Assembly: GCA_017745595.1 (NCBI GenBank) | Contig: WMBV01000022.1 | Span: forward strand, 53,136 to 117,135 | Direction of reading: 5' to 3' | Length of the DNA: 64,000 nucleotides | Origin: Bordetella petrii | GTDB lineage: Bacteria > Pseudomonadota > Gammaproteobacteria > Burkholderiales > Burkholderiaceae_B | Shown: positions 9,098-17,043 of the stretch, piece by piece | Numbering within the stretch: position 1 is the first letter of the stretch | Layout: each line of letters starts with the position of its first letter | Position numbers and translations under genes: made by a program | Notes under the pieces: generated by a model | Database searches by the model: none | Told to the model about the DNA's origin: nothing | Seen by the model: the letters and a program-made list of their open reading frames with translations, nothing else

Positions 9098-9124
9098 GAT
9101 ATGGCTGGACCGCTTGCACACTGA

Positions 9125-9155
9125 GGTGTCCGACACCCTGCGGGAGTCGGACACC
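9125..9155 (+). repeat. 31-bp dispersed palindrome, forward form
   Basis: Forward-form copy, 27 bp from its partner, with GGTGTCCGAC and GTCGGACACC arms: a T-to-C change on one arm is matched by A-to-G on the other, so pairing is kept. Confidence 0.9.
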
Positions 9156-9181
9156 TGAATACAGCACACAAGGAAAGCACG

Positions 9182-10120
9182 ATGGCAAAGGTATGTATTG
9201 TTGGATGCGGCGCGATGGGGTCCGTCTATGCCGGGCTGATGGCGGCGGCCGGACACGAAGTGCATGCGGTCACGCCGTGGCAAGAGCACGTCGATGCGAT
9301 CAATGCCCAGGGCTTGCGCGTGTCGGGCTACAGCGGCGACCGGGTGGCGCGGCTGGCCAGCGCGGCGGTGGACCCCGGTGCCGTGGGCCCGTGCGATCTG
9401 GTCATCATCGCCACCAAGGCGTTCGACGTCGAAGCGGCGGCGCGTTCCGTGGCGCCGCTGCTGCGCGCGGACACGGTGGTGCAGACCATCCAGAATGGCG
9501 TGGGCTCGCCCGAGCGCGTCGCCCGCTATGTCGATCCGGCGCAGCTGGCGGTGGGCGTGGTGGGCGGTTACGGGGCTTCGATTCCTGAGTGGGGGCACGT
9601 GCACCACAACGGCCTGGCCGTCACGTGGTTCGGCGCCTACGCGGGCCTGCCGCGCGAGCGCCTCGAGGCATCGGCCGACGTATGGCGCTCGTCGGGCTTC
9701 GACGTGGCCTTGCACGACGATGTCTCCAGCATGGTCTGGAAAAAAGTCATCATGAACGTCGCTTATTCGGGCACCTCGGGGCTTACCGAGCTGACCATCG
9801 GCCAGATCATCGAACATCCCGAGGCCTGGCGCATCGCGTCCGGCTGCGCCCAGGAAGCCGTCGACGTGGCGCGCAGCCTGGGCGTGGAACTGGGCCTGCC
9901 CGACCCCATCGCGCATGTGCGCGCCCTGGGCGGCAAGATTCCCGGCGCGCGGCCCTCGATGCTGCTCGACCTGCAGGCGGGGCGGCGCTGCGAGGTCGAT
10001 GCCATCAACGGCGCCATCGTCCGGCTGGGCAAAGAACAGAAGGTGCCCACGCCCATCAACGACGTCGTGGTCGCGCTGATCCGCGCCAAAGAAGAGGCGG
10101 TCGTGCAAGCGGGCCAGTAG
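9182..10120 (+). CDS. Ketopantoate reductase family protein (PanE/ApbA-like)
   Basis: A 312-aa NADPH-dependent oxidoreductase of the 2-dehydropantoate 2-reductase family. Seen: the dinucleotide motif IVGCGAMGS at residues 5-13, the conserved QNGVG, the catalytic Lys in MVWKKVIMN, and the C-terminal helical domain with EVDAINGAIV. Genuine pantothenate synthesis is possible, but paralogues of this type are common in catabolic clusters, where they reduce other 2-keto acids; the position after a Bug gene favours that. It is separated from the Bug gene by a pair of palindromes, so co-transcription is uncertain. Confidence 0.86.
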   Translation: MAKVCIVGCGAMGSVYAGLMAAAGHEVHAVTPWQEHVDAINAQGLRVSGYSGDRVARLASAAVDPGAVGPCDLVIIATKAFDVEAAARSVAPLLRADTVVQTIQNGVGSPERVARYVDPAQLAVGVVGGYGASIPEWGHVHHNGLAVTWFGAYAGLPRERLEASADVWRSSGFDVALHDDVSSMVWKKVIMNVAYSGTSGLTELTIGQIIEHPEAWRIASGCAQEAVDVARSLGVELGLPDPIAHVRALGGKIPGARPSMLLDLQAGRRCEVDAINGAIVRLGKEQKVPTPINDVVVALIRAKEEAVVQAGQ

Positions 10121-10136
10121 CGCCGCGGGGTACGTA

Positions 10137-10195
10137 CTTTTATATATATAAAAATGCTTAAAATGTATTTTCTTATATATATGAATAATGAAAGA
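10137..10195 (+). promoter_or_regulatory. AT-rich tract upstream of the rhodanese-thiosulfate operon
   Basis: About 59 bp that is almost all A/T in a very GC-rich neighbourhood. It includes the palindrome TTTTATATATATAAAA (10138-10153) and a second TATATATAT run at 10174-10182. It probably contains the promoter of the sulfurtransferase gene and perhaps a nucleoid-protein (H-NS/MvaT-like, IHF) or regulator site. No regulator can be named from sequence. Confidence 0.5.
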
Positions 10196-10235
10196 ATCGA
10201 CTGAAACTCGATTCCTTCACGGTGCGTACCCCTCT

Positions 10236-11177
10236 ATGAAACCCTTTTCCCGCATGTTTGCCGCGGCGGCGCTCGCGGCCGGCGCCTCGTTCGGCGCGCA
10301 GGCCGCCGCGCCGCTGCTGACTCCCGCCGAATTGAACCAGGCGCGTTCGGACGCCGCCGTGCGCATCATCGACATCCGGCCCGCGCAGCAGTATGCCGCC
10401 AACCACATTCCCGGCGCCGTTTCCGCCCCGTACGCGCAATGGCGCGGGCCGGCCGACAACCCGGGCCAGTTGCCGCCCGTGGACAAGCTGGCCGAGCTGG
10501 TCCGCGGCCTGGGCGTCGATAAAAGCGTGCATGCCGTGGTGGTGTCGTCGGGCGCCGACGCCACCGATTTCGGCAGTTCGGCGCGCGTGTACTGGACCCT
10601 GAAATACCTGGGCCTGTCCGAGCTGTCGATTCTCAATGGCGGGGTGCAGGCCTGGGCCGACGCCGGCCTGCCGCAAGACCAGGCGGTGCCCAGCGTGGCC
10701 GCCAGCAATTACCAGCCGGTGCTGGACCGTTCGCTGATCGCCACGCAAGAGCATGTCCTGGCGCAGATCGACAACCCGCGCGCGCAATTGGTGGACGCGC
10801 GTCCGTCGAACTTCTTCCGCGGCGAAGTCAAGGCGCCCACGGCCAAAGTGCCCGGCACCATCCACAAGGCGCTCAATCTCGAGCACAGCAAATGGTTCAA
10901 GCCGGGCACGGGCATCTTCGTGTCGACCGAAGAAGCCAAGGCCATCGCGGCGCAGTCGCTGCCCGAACCGGCCGACGAAACCATTTCGTTCTGCAATACC
11001 GGCCATTGGGCCGCCACCGACTGGTTCGCGCTGTCGGAAGTGGTGGGGCAGAAGAACGTGACGCTGTATCCCGCCTCGCTGGCCGACTGGACGCAGGCGC
11101 CCCAGGCCCTGCCGATGGACAACGTGCCCAGCCGCGGCCAGCAGATCCTGAAAAGCCTGAAAGACCTGGTCAGCTGA
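10236..11177 (+). CDS. Periplasmic sulfurtransferase with tandem rhodanese domains
   Basis: A 313-aa protein with a signal peptide (residues 1-24, FGAQAAA) and two rhodanese domains. Seen: the first (about 28-150) has no catalytic Cys; the second (about 165-300) carries CNTGHWA, the active-site loop that takes sulfane sulfur from thiosulfate or a related donor. The start at MKPFSR gives the clean signal peptide; an upstream ATG at 10188 would bury it. The next genes encode a YeeE/YedE transporter and a small membrane protein, so a role in presenting or processing thiosulfate in the periplasm is inferred. Confidence 0.88.
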   Translation: MKPFSRMFAAAALAAGASFGAQAAAPLLTPAELNQARSDAAVRIIDIRPAQQYAANHIPGAVSAPYAQWRGPADNPGQLPPVDKLAELVRGLGVDKSVHAVVVSSGADATDFGSSARVYWTLKYLGLSELSILNGGVQAWADAGLPQDQAVPSVAASNYQPVLDRSLIATQEHVLAQIDNPRAQLVDARPSNFFRGEVKAPTAKVPGTIHKALNLEHSKWFKPGTGIFVSTEEAKAIAAQSLPEPADETISFCNTGHWAATDWFALSEVVGQKNVTLYPASLADWTQAPQALPMDNVPSRGQQILKSLKDLVS

Positions 11178-11205
11178 CCGGGCGCATGGGTGTTCCAGGC
11201 AGGCA

Positions 11206-11236
11206 GGTGTCTGACACCCTGCGGGTGTCAGACACC
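11206..11236 (+). repeat. 31-bp dispersed palindrome, fully symmetric copy
   Basis: Copy with GGTGTCTGACACCC and GGGTGTCAGACACC arms. The usual GGGAG is GGGTG here, so the pairing extends into the core and leaves TGC as loop. It lies between the sulfurtransferase and transporter genes, both rightward. Confidence 0.9.
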
Positions 11237-11313
11237 TTGTATCCAGCCCCCGTGCTATACCACCGCTTTCTCCATTTTTCCGCTCGGACTTTCTTTTTCG
11301 CAGCATCCATCCC

Positions 11314-12399
11314 ATGACGCGTTTACCGCTAGCGGCCGTACTGGCCGCCTTTTTTCTTGCCCTGGCCTGGTTTGTTTCGTTGCGCCAGGCCGTGCTGTTC
11401 CTGGTCGGCATCGGCATGGGCAGCGTGCTCGCCGGGGCCCGCTTCGGCTTCACCACGGGCTGGCGCCGCCTGATCGAACAGCGCGACCCCAGCGGCGTGA
11501 TGGCGCAACTATTGCTGCTGGCCGTTGCCGCGGCGGTATCCATGCCCTTGCTGGCGGCGTTCCCCACCGACCTGGGCGCGGCGCTGGGCCCGCCCAGCAT
11601 CAGCCTGCTGGTCGGCGCCTTCGTGTTCGGCGCGGCGATGCAGGTGGCCGACGGCTGCGGTTCGGGCACGCTGTACAAGGCCGGCATGGGGGTGCCCTTG
11701 AACATGACCATATTGCCGGTCTTCGCGCTGGGCAGCTTCCTGGGCTCGGCCCAGCTCGAGCAATGGCTGCAGCTGGGCGCGATCCGTCCGGTAAGCCTGG
11801 TGGCCACGTTCGGCCCCTGGGAAGCCTTCGGCCTGACCTGCGCGGGCCTGCTGCTGCTGGGCCTGGCCGCGCGCGCCTGGGTAGGCAAGGGCGCCAGCTG
11901 GTTCAATCGCCGCCTGTTCATCGGCGCCATTCTGCTGGCGGTGCTGGCCATCCTGAATCTGCTGATCGCCGGCCAGCCGTGGGGCGTGGTGTACGGCTTC
12001 GGTCTCTGGGCGGCCAAGGTCGCCACGGCCGCGGGCCTGTTCGACCCCGCCGCCAATGCCTTCTGGAGCCAGCCCGTCAACCTGGCCAATCTGTCGAGGT
12101 CGGTGTTCACGGACGTGACCTCGATCACCAATATCGGCATTCTGGGCGGCGCGTTCCTGATCGCGGCGGGGCGCTCGTCGGCCGCGGCGCAACGCGCGCC
12201 GCTGACCGCCCGCCAATGGATGGTCGGCATCATCGCCGGTTTCGTGCTGGGCTATAGCTCGCGGCTGGCGTTCGGCTGCAATATCGGCGCCATGGTCAGC
12301 GGCATTTCCACGGGCAGCGTGCACGGCTGGATCTGGGTGCCGCTGGCGTTCTGCGGTTCGCTGATCGGCGTGCGCATCCGCCGCCACTATGCCTTTTGA
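11314..12399 (+). CDS. YeeE/YedE (TsuA-like) thiosulfate/sulfur transporter
   Basis: A 361-aa inner-membrane protein of the YeeE/YedE family, whose TsuA members import thiosulfate by relay between conserved cysteines. Seen: about 9-10 hydrophobic helices, the two internal-repeat motifs with cysteine, VADGCGSGTLYKAG near residue 112 and FGCNIGAMVSGIS near 320, matching the hourglass-shaped transporter. It is preceded by a periplasmic rhodanese and followed after 15 bp by a 56-aa membrane protein. Substrate thiosulfate is inferred from the family; selenium species or sulfite are alternatives. Confidence 0.9.
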   Translation: MTRLPLAAVLAAFFLALAWFVSLRQAVLFLVGIGMGSVLAGARFGFTTGWRRLIEQRDPSGVMAQLLLLAVAAAVSMPLLAAFPTDLGAALGPPSISLLVGAFVFGAAMQVADGCGSGTLYKAGMGVPLNMTILPVFALGSFLGSAQLEQWLQLGAIRPVSLVATFGPWEAFGLTCAGLLLLGLAARAWVGKGASWFNRRLFIGAILLAVLAILNLLIAGQPWGVVYGFGLWAAKVATAAGLFDPAANAFWSQPVNLANLSRSVFTDVTSITNIGILGGAFLIAAGRSSAAAQRAPLTARQWMVGIIAGFVLGYSSRLAFGCNIGAMVSGISTGSVHGWIWVPLAFCGSLIGVRIRRHYAF

Positions 12400-12414
12400 C
12401 CGGAGCTGCACACC

Positions 12415-12585
12415 ATGAAGAAAAACGTATCGTGGTTGGCCGTGGCGTTTTGGCTGGTGCTGATCGCCTTTTTCGCGTGGGACTGGGTTGCCTCGGACCC
12501 CGTCAACGTGCGCCAGGAACCGCCGCTGATCGCCGCCGGTTCGGGCCAGGCGCCGTCGGGCGGCCATTGCGCCTCGACATTCTGA
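12415..12585 (+). CDS. Small single-pass membrane protein (56 aa)
   Basis: A 56-codon frame (MKKNVSW...CASTF) with GGAG at 12402-12405 as probable ribosome site. One hydrophobic helix (residues 5-26, rich in W and F) is followed by a polar tail with a single HC near the end. The function is unknown. Its position 15 bp after the YeeE/YedE gene and before a strong hairpin makes it the third member of that operon; a small accessory subunit of the transporter is an inference. No similarity to a named family is claimed. Confidence 0.68.
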   Translation: MKKNVSWLAVAFWLVLIAFFAWDWVASDPVNVRQEPPLIAAGSGQAPSGGHCASTF

Positions 12586-12587
12586 AA

Positions 12588-12622
12588 TCGCGGGCCCGGC
12601 CACTTGGGAGCCGGGCCCGCGA
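12588..12622 (+). terminator. Strong hairpin ending the sulfur operon
   Basis: Arms TCGCGGGCCCGGC and GCCGGGCCCGCGA pair over 13 bp around a 9-nt loop, starting 2 bases after the small gene's stop. No T-run follows, so it is either a weak intrinsic terminator or a 3'-end stabiliser. Confidence 0.6.
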
Positions 12623-12708
12623 GCCTCGTGGGGCGCGCCCGCGCCGCGCGTAACCGGCTGAAATAGGTGGCGTGCCGCCATGCTGTCGGCCGGCTGAACG
12701 CAGTGCTA

Positions 12709-12733
12709 GAATGATAATAATTCTTATTTATTA
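12709..12733 (+). promoter_or_regulatory. Probable Fur box of the siderophore ABC operon
   Basis: An A/T-rich block in a GC-rich setting, AGAATGATAATAATTCTTAT and following bases, closely resembles the Fur consensus of overlapping GATAAT hexamers (AATGATAATAATTCTTATT). It lies 43 bp before the binding-protein start. Iron repression of the operon at 12776-16451 is inferred. Confidence 0.8.
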
Positions 12734-12775
12734 GCACGCGAACGCGGGACTGCCCGCGTGCAAGCAGAGGTTCAG

Positions 12776-13711
12776 ATGACTCAGTACGCAGGAATGCGCC
12801 GTTGGCTCGCCGCCACGGCGTTGGTTGCCGGATTGCTGCCCGCGCTGGGCGCGGCGCAAGACACGGTGGCGATCAAGGACAGCCAGGGCGACAAGACCGT
12901 GCCGGTGCGGCCGGCCAAGACCGTGGTGATGGATCTGGCGGTGCTGGACACGCTGACCGCGCTGGGCGTGCCGGCCGCGGGCGTGCCGCAGGTGGTGCAC
13001 TGGCCGCCCCATCTGGCGCAGTATGCCGATGCGCGCTATGCCAAAGTAGGGTCGTTGTTCGAACCCGACTACGAGGCCATCCATCGCCTGTCGCCCGACC
13101 TGATCTTCGTGGCCGGCCGGTCGGCGCCCAAGTATGGCGACCTGGCGCGCCTGGCCACCACGGTCGACCTGACCGTGCAGGCCGACGACCTGGTCGGCAG
13201 CGTGGCGCGCAACACCGAAACCCTGGCCGCCATCTACCAGAAGCAGGACGTGGCCCGGCAGAAGCTCGCCGCATTGCGGTCGTCGATCGCGGCCTTGCAA
13301 GAACGGGCCGGCCAGTCCGGCAATGGCCTCATCATCCTGACTACCGGCGGCAAAATGAGCGCCTACGGACCGGGTTCGCGCTTCGGCGTCATCCATGACG
13401 CATTCGGCGTGCCGCCCGCGGCCCGCGACTTGAAGCAGTCCACCCATGGCCAGGCGGTATCTTTCGAATTCATTGCCCAGACCGACCCCGACTGGCTGTT
13501 CGTCATCGATCGCGACGCCGCGATCGGCCGCGAGGGCACCTCGGCCAGGAAGCTGCTCGACAACGAACTGATGCGCCAGACCAAGGCCTGGCAGAACCAG
13601 CAAGTGGTCTACCTGAACGCCGCCAACTGGTACAGCCTGGGCGCGGCCGGCCTGACCAGCTTGCAGCAGGGCGTGGACGAGGTTGCCGCCGTGCTGGCCC
13701 GCGCCAAGTAG
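12776..13711 (+). CDS. Siderophore ABC transporter periplasmic binding protein (FatB/CeuE/YclQ type)
   Basis: A 311-aa class III (helix-backbone) binding protein. Seen: a signal peptide ending GLLPALGAAQ near residue 28, then two lobes with VVMDLAVLDTLTALG, HRLSPDLIFVAGR and SFEFIAQTDPDWLFVIDRD, typical of CeuE/FatB/VctP receptors for catecholate or related siderophores. The ATG at 12776 has AGAGG five bases upstream; a GTG at 12758 is the alternative. A Fur-like box precedes it, and two permeases and an ATPase follow. Which siderophore is bound is not visible. Confidence 0.9.
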   Translation: MTQYAGMRRWLAATALVAGLLPALGAAQDTVAIKDSQGDKTVPVRPAKTVVMDLAVLDTLTALGVPAAGVPQVVHWPPHLAQYADARYAKVGSLFEPDYEAIHRLSPDLIFVAGRSAPKYGDLARLATTVDLTVQADDLVGSVARNTETLAAIYQKQDVARQKLAALRSSIAALQERAGQSGNGLIILTTGGKMSAYGPGSRFGVIHDAFGVPPAARDLKQSTHGQAVSFEFIAQTDPDWLFVIDRDAAIGREGTSARKLLDNELMRQTKAWQNQQVVYLNAANWYSLGAAGLTSLQQGVDEVAAVLARAK

Positions 13712-13730
13712 CAGCACCCGCGGCGTTTCC

Positions 13731-14735
13731 ATGATGCATCATCGTGCCGCGGCGCCGGGCCGTGGCCGGGCCTATTGGAGCCTGGCCGCGGCCTTGCTGG
13801 CGCTGGCCGCGCTGTGCCTGGCCAGCATCGGACTGGGAGCCGGGCCGTTCTCGTACGGCGCCTTGCTGGGCGGGCCCGGCGCCGAGCGCGCCTGGCAGCT
13901 GTTGATGGTCAGCCGCGTGCCGCGCACGCTGGCGCTGCTGCTGGCCGGCATGGCCCTGGCCGTCGCCGGCCTGCTCATGCAGATGCTGGTGCGCAACCGC
14001 TATGTCGAGCCTTCCACCGCCGGCACCATCGAATCCGCGACCCTGGGCATCCTGGTCGCCACGCTGCTGATTCCCGGCGCGCCCGTCATCGCGAAGATGC
14101 TCACGGCCACGGGTTTCGCGCTGGCCGGCAGCCTGCTTTTCCTGGCGCTGCTGCGGCGCGTGCCCTTGCGCACGCCCTTCATCGTGCCGCTGATCGGGCT
14201 GATCCTGGGCGGCGTCATCCAGGCCGCCACCACTTACGTGGCGTTCCGCTACGACCTTCTGCAATCGCTGCACGCCTGGACCACCGGCGATTTTTCCGGG
14301 GTACTGCGCGGACGCTATGAGCTGCTGTGGATCGGTTTCGCGCTGACCGTCATCGCCTACCTGGCCGCCGACCGCTATACCGTGGCCGGCATGGGGCGCG
14401 AGTTCGCCGCCAACCTGGGGCTGAACTATGCGCGCCTGACCTTCGTCGGGCTGCTGATCGTGTCGGCGATCGCCGCCGTCGTGGTGGTCACTGCCGGCAG
14501 CATTCCGTTCCTGGGCCTGATCGTGCCGAACGCGGTCAGCCTGATCATGGGCGACAACATGCGCCGCGCCATTCCGTGGGTGGCGGTGCTGGGCGGCATC
14601 TTCGTGCTGGCCTGCGACATTGTCGGCCGCCTGGTGCTGTATCCGTACGAAGTGCCGCTGAGCACCGTGGTGGGCGTGGTGGGCAGCGCGTTGTTTCTGT
14701 GGCTGCTGCTGGGCCGAAGGGGGCGCCGTGGCTGA
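13731..14735 (+). CDS. Iron-siderophore ABC transporter permease (FatD/FecCD family)
   Basis: A 334-aa FecCD-family inner-membrane permease with about 9-10 helices. Seen: VSRVPRTLALLLAGMALAVAGLLMQ, NRYVEPSTAGTIESA, and the cytoplasmic coupling-helix region near GREFAANLGLNY, which contacts the ATPase. The start at MMHHRA lies 19 bp after the binding-protein stop. It pairs with the second permease, whose GTG start overlaps this stop by 8 bp. Confidence 0.92.
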   Translation: MMHHRAAAPGRGRAYWSLAAALLALAALCLASIGLGAGPFSYGALLGGPGAERAWQLLMVSRVPRTLALLLAGMALAVAGLLMQMLVRNRYVEPSTAGTIESATLGILVATLLIPGAPVIAKMLTATGFALAGSLLFLALLRRVPLRTPFIVPLIGLILGGVIQAATTYVAFRYDLLQSLHAWTTGDFSGVLRGRYELLWIGFALTVIAYLAADRYTVAGMGREFAANLGLNYARLTFVGLLIVSAIAAVVVVTAGSIPFLGLIVPNAVSLIMGDNMRRAIPWVAVLGGIFVLACDIVGRLVLYPYEVPLSTVVGVVGSALFLWLLLGRRGRRG

Positions 14736-15696
14736 TGCCATCGCATGGTCGCCGCGCGTGCGCCTGGCCTTGCTGGGCGGACTGGCCGCCGCTTGCTGCG
14801 TCGCCTACCTGACGCTGGACGCGCGCGGCCAGTGGGATTTCGTGCTGCCGTTTCGCGGCGGCAAGCTGCTGGCCATGGTGCTGGTGGGCTATTGCGTGGC
14901 GGTCTCGTCGGTGCTGTTCCAGACCATCACGCACAACCGCATCCTGACGCCGGCCATCATGGGTTTCGATGCCCTGTATGTGCTGATCCAGGCGGCCATC
15001 GTGTTCGGCTTCGGGCTGTCGGCCACCGGCACGCACGAACCGCTGTGGCAGTTCGCGCTCGAGGTCGCCGCCATGACCGGCTTCGCGTGCCTGCTGTTTC
15101 GCTGGCTGTTCACCGGCGCGACGCAAAGCCTGCACCTGATGATGCTGGTGGGCATCGTGTTCGGCCTGCTGTTTCGCAGCCTGTCGAGTTTCGCGGTGCG
15201 GCTGATCGACCCCAATGAATTCCTGGTTCTGCAAGACCGCATGTTCGCCAGTTTCAACAGCGTGCGCGTGGGGCTGCTGCCTTATGCCGCCGTGGCCGCG
15301 CTGGCCACGACGCTGGCCTTCTGGCGCGTGCGGCGCCGCTACGACGTGGTCGGCCTGGGCCGCGACATGGCGGTCAATCTGGGCGTGGACTATCGCCGCA
15401 CCCTGATCGGCACCCTGGCGGGCGTTGCCGTGCTGGTGGCAGTCTCCACGGCGCTGGTCGGCCCCGTGACCTTCCTGGGGCTGCTGGCCGCCAACCTGGC
15501 GTACCAGACCATGGCCAGCGACCGCCATGCCCAGACGGTGCCCGCGGCCATTCTGTGGGGCATCATTTTCGTGGTGGGCGGCCAGACCGTGCTGGAACGC
15601 ATCCTGGGCCTGAACACCACGGTCAGCGTCGTCATCGAATTCGTGGGCGGCCTGTTGTTTCTTATCCTGATTCTGCGCAAAGGAGGGCGCCCATGA
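14728..15696 (+). CDS. Iron-siderophore ABC transporter permease (FatC/FecCD family)
   Basis: A 322-aa second permease half. Seen: a GTG start with GAAGGGGG just upstream, about 9 helices, the FecCD motifs VSSVLFQTITHNRILTPAIMG and GRDMAVNLGVDY, and GPVTFLGLLAANLAY. It overlaps the previous gene by 8 bp and the ATPase gene by an ATGA junction, so the three cytoplasmic-membrane components are translationally coupled. Confidence 0.92.
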   Translation: MADAIAWSPRVRLALLGGLAAACCVAYLTLDARGQWDFVLPFRGGKLLAMVLVGYCVAVSSVLFQTITHNRILTPAIMGFDALYVLIQAAIVFGFGLSATGTHEPLWQFALEVAAMTGFACLLFRWLFTGATQSLHLMMLVGIVFGLLFRSLSSFAVRLIDPNEFLVLQDRMFASFNSVRVGLLPYAAVAALATTLAFWRVRRRYDVVGLGRDMAVNLGVDYRRTLIGTLAGVAVLVAVSTALVGPVTFLGLLAANLAYQTMASDRHAQTVPAAILWGIIFVVGGQTVLERILGLNTTVSVVIEFVGGLLFLILILRKGGRP

Positions 15697-16451
15697 TCAC
15701 GGTGCAATCCGTCAGCAAACGCTATGGCGATACCGTGGTGGTCGATGGCGTGGACCTGGCGCTGCCCCCCGGCGGCGTCACGGCCATCATCGGCCCGAAC
15801 GGCGCGGGCAAGTCCACGCTGTTGTCCATGATCAGCCGGCTGCTGCCGATGTCCCAGGGGCGGGTGCTGGTCGACGAGCTGGACGTGGCGCACGCCGACA
15901 GCCAGGAACTTGCCCGGCGGCTGGCTATCTTGCGCCAGGACAACCACCTGCCGCTGCGCCTGACCGTGCGCGACCTGGTGGCCTTCGGGCGCTTTCCGCA
16001 CAGCGGCGGGCGCCTGACCCGGCAAGACCAGGAACACATCGAGCGCGCCATTGCTTATCTGGAGTTGCAGCCGCTGGCCGGCCGCTATCTGGATGAAATG
16101 TCCGGCGGCCAGCGCCAGCGCGCCTTCGTGGCCATGGTGCTGTGCCAGGATACGCGCTATTTGCTGCTGGACGAGCCGCTGAACAGCCTGGACATGAAGC
16201 ATGCCGTGGCCATGATGCGCATTCTGCGCCGCGCCGCCGACGAACTGGGCAAGACAGTGCTCATCGTGCTGCACGACATCAACTTCGCGTCGGCCTATGC
16301 CGATCACATCATCGCCATGCGGCAGGGCAAAGTGGCGCTGCAAGGACCGCCCGAGACCCTGGTCACCACCGAGGCTCTGTCGGACCTGTATGCCTTGCCG
16401 ATCGCGGTGCACCAGATCGGCGGGCAGCGCGTCTGCGTGTATTACCGCTAG
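15693..16451 (+). CDS. Iron-siderophore ABC transporter ATP-binding protein
   Basis: A 252-aa ABC ATPase of the FepC/FecE/VctC branch. Seen: Walker A GPNGAGKST near residue 34, a Q-loop at RQDNHLPL, signature MSGGQRQRA, Walker B YLLLDEPLNSLD and the H-loop VLHDIN. A strong AGGAGGG precedes the ATG at 15693. It energises the two upstream permeases; no periplasmic component is fused. Last gene of the Fur-boxed operon. Confidence 0.94.
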   Translation: MITVQSVSKRYGDTVVVDGVDLALPPGGVTAIIGPNGAGKSTLLSMISRLLPMSQGRVLVDELDVAHADSQELARRLAILRQDNHLPLRLTVRDLVAFGRFPHSGGRLTRQDQEHIERAIAYLELQPLAGRYLDEMSGGQRQRAFVAMVLCQDTRYLLLDEPLNSLDMKHAVAMMRILRRAADELGKTVLIVLHDINFASAYADHIIAMRQGKVALQGPPETLVTTEALSDLYALPIAVHQIGGQRVCVYYR

Positions 16452-16499
16452 GGCGGCGCGCCACGGTGCTGCGCGCGAGCGCCGCCAGGCGCGCCGGCC

Positions 16500-16979
16500 T
16501 TAGCCGCGCCTGGCCGCCTCGATCGCGGCGATGTCGATCTTGGTCATCTCCATCATGGCCTCGAACGCGCGCTTGGCCGCCTGCCTGTCGGGGTCGGTGA
16601 TCGCGGCCATCAGGGCGCGCGGCGTAATTTGCCAGGACAGCCCCCATTTGTCTTTGCACCAGCCGCACGCGCTTTCCTGGCCGCCGTTTTCGACAATGGC
16701 GTTCCAAAAGCGGTCGGTCTCTGCCTGGGTGTCGGTCGCGACCTGGAACGAGAACGCCTCGTTGTGCTTGAATGCCGGGCCGCCGTTCAGGCCCAGGCAG
16801 GGCACGCCCATGACCGTGAATTCCACGGTCAGCACATCGCCTTCCTTGCCGGACGGATAATCGCCGGGCGCGCGATGCACTGCCTGCACCGCGCTGTCGG
16901 GAAACGTCGCGGCATAGAACTGCGCGGCGTCCAGCGCGGCGCCGTCATACCAGAGGCAAACGGTGTTCTTGTGGGTCAT
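16500..16979 (-). CDS. VOC superfamily protein, PhnB / 3-dmu-9_3-mt type
   Basis: A 159-aa protein of the PhnB-like group of the vicinal-oxygen-chelate fold. Seen: the N-terminal LWYDGAALDAAQFYAATFPDS, the central GGPAFKHNEAFSFQV and WCKDKWGLSWQITP, with paired beta-alpha-beta-beta-beta units. Members are metal-binding or non-catalytic and few have known functions. It stands alone between two operons with no pathway link visible. A glyoxalase role is not supported by the motif set. Confidence 0.85.
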   Translation of the reverse strand: MTHKNTVCLWYDGAALDAAQFYAATFPDSAVQAVHRAPGDYPSGKEGDVLTVEFTVMGVPCLGLNGGPAFKHNEAFSFQVATDTQAETDRFWNAIVENGGQESACGWCKDKWGLSWQITPRALMAAITDPDRQAAKRAFEAMMEMTKIDIAAIEAARRG

Positions 16980-17043
16980 GCGGGCTCTCCTGGATTGGGG
17001 CAGCGGGCGCGGCGCGCTGCCGCGGGCCGTGCCGATGCGGGTA

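Noticed and set aside
12758..12775. GTG at 12758 as start of the siderophore-binding protein
   Set aside because: It would add six residues before a signal peptide and lacks a ribosome site, whereas the ATG at 12776 has AGAGG at good distance.
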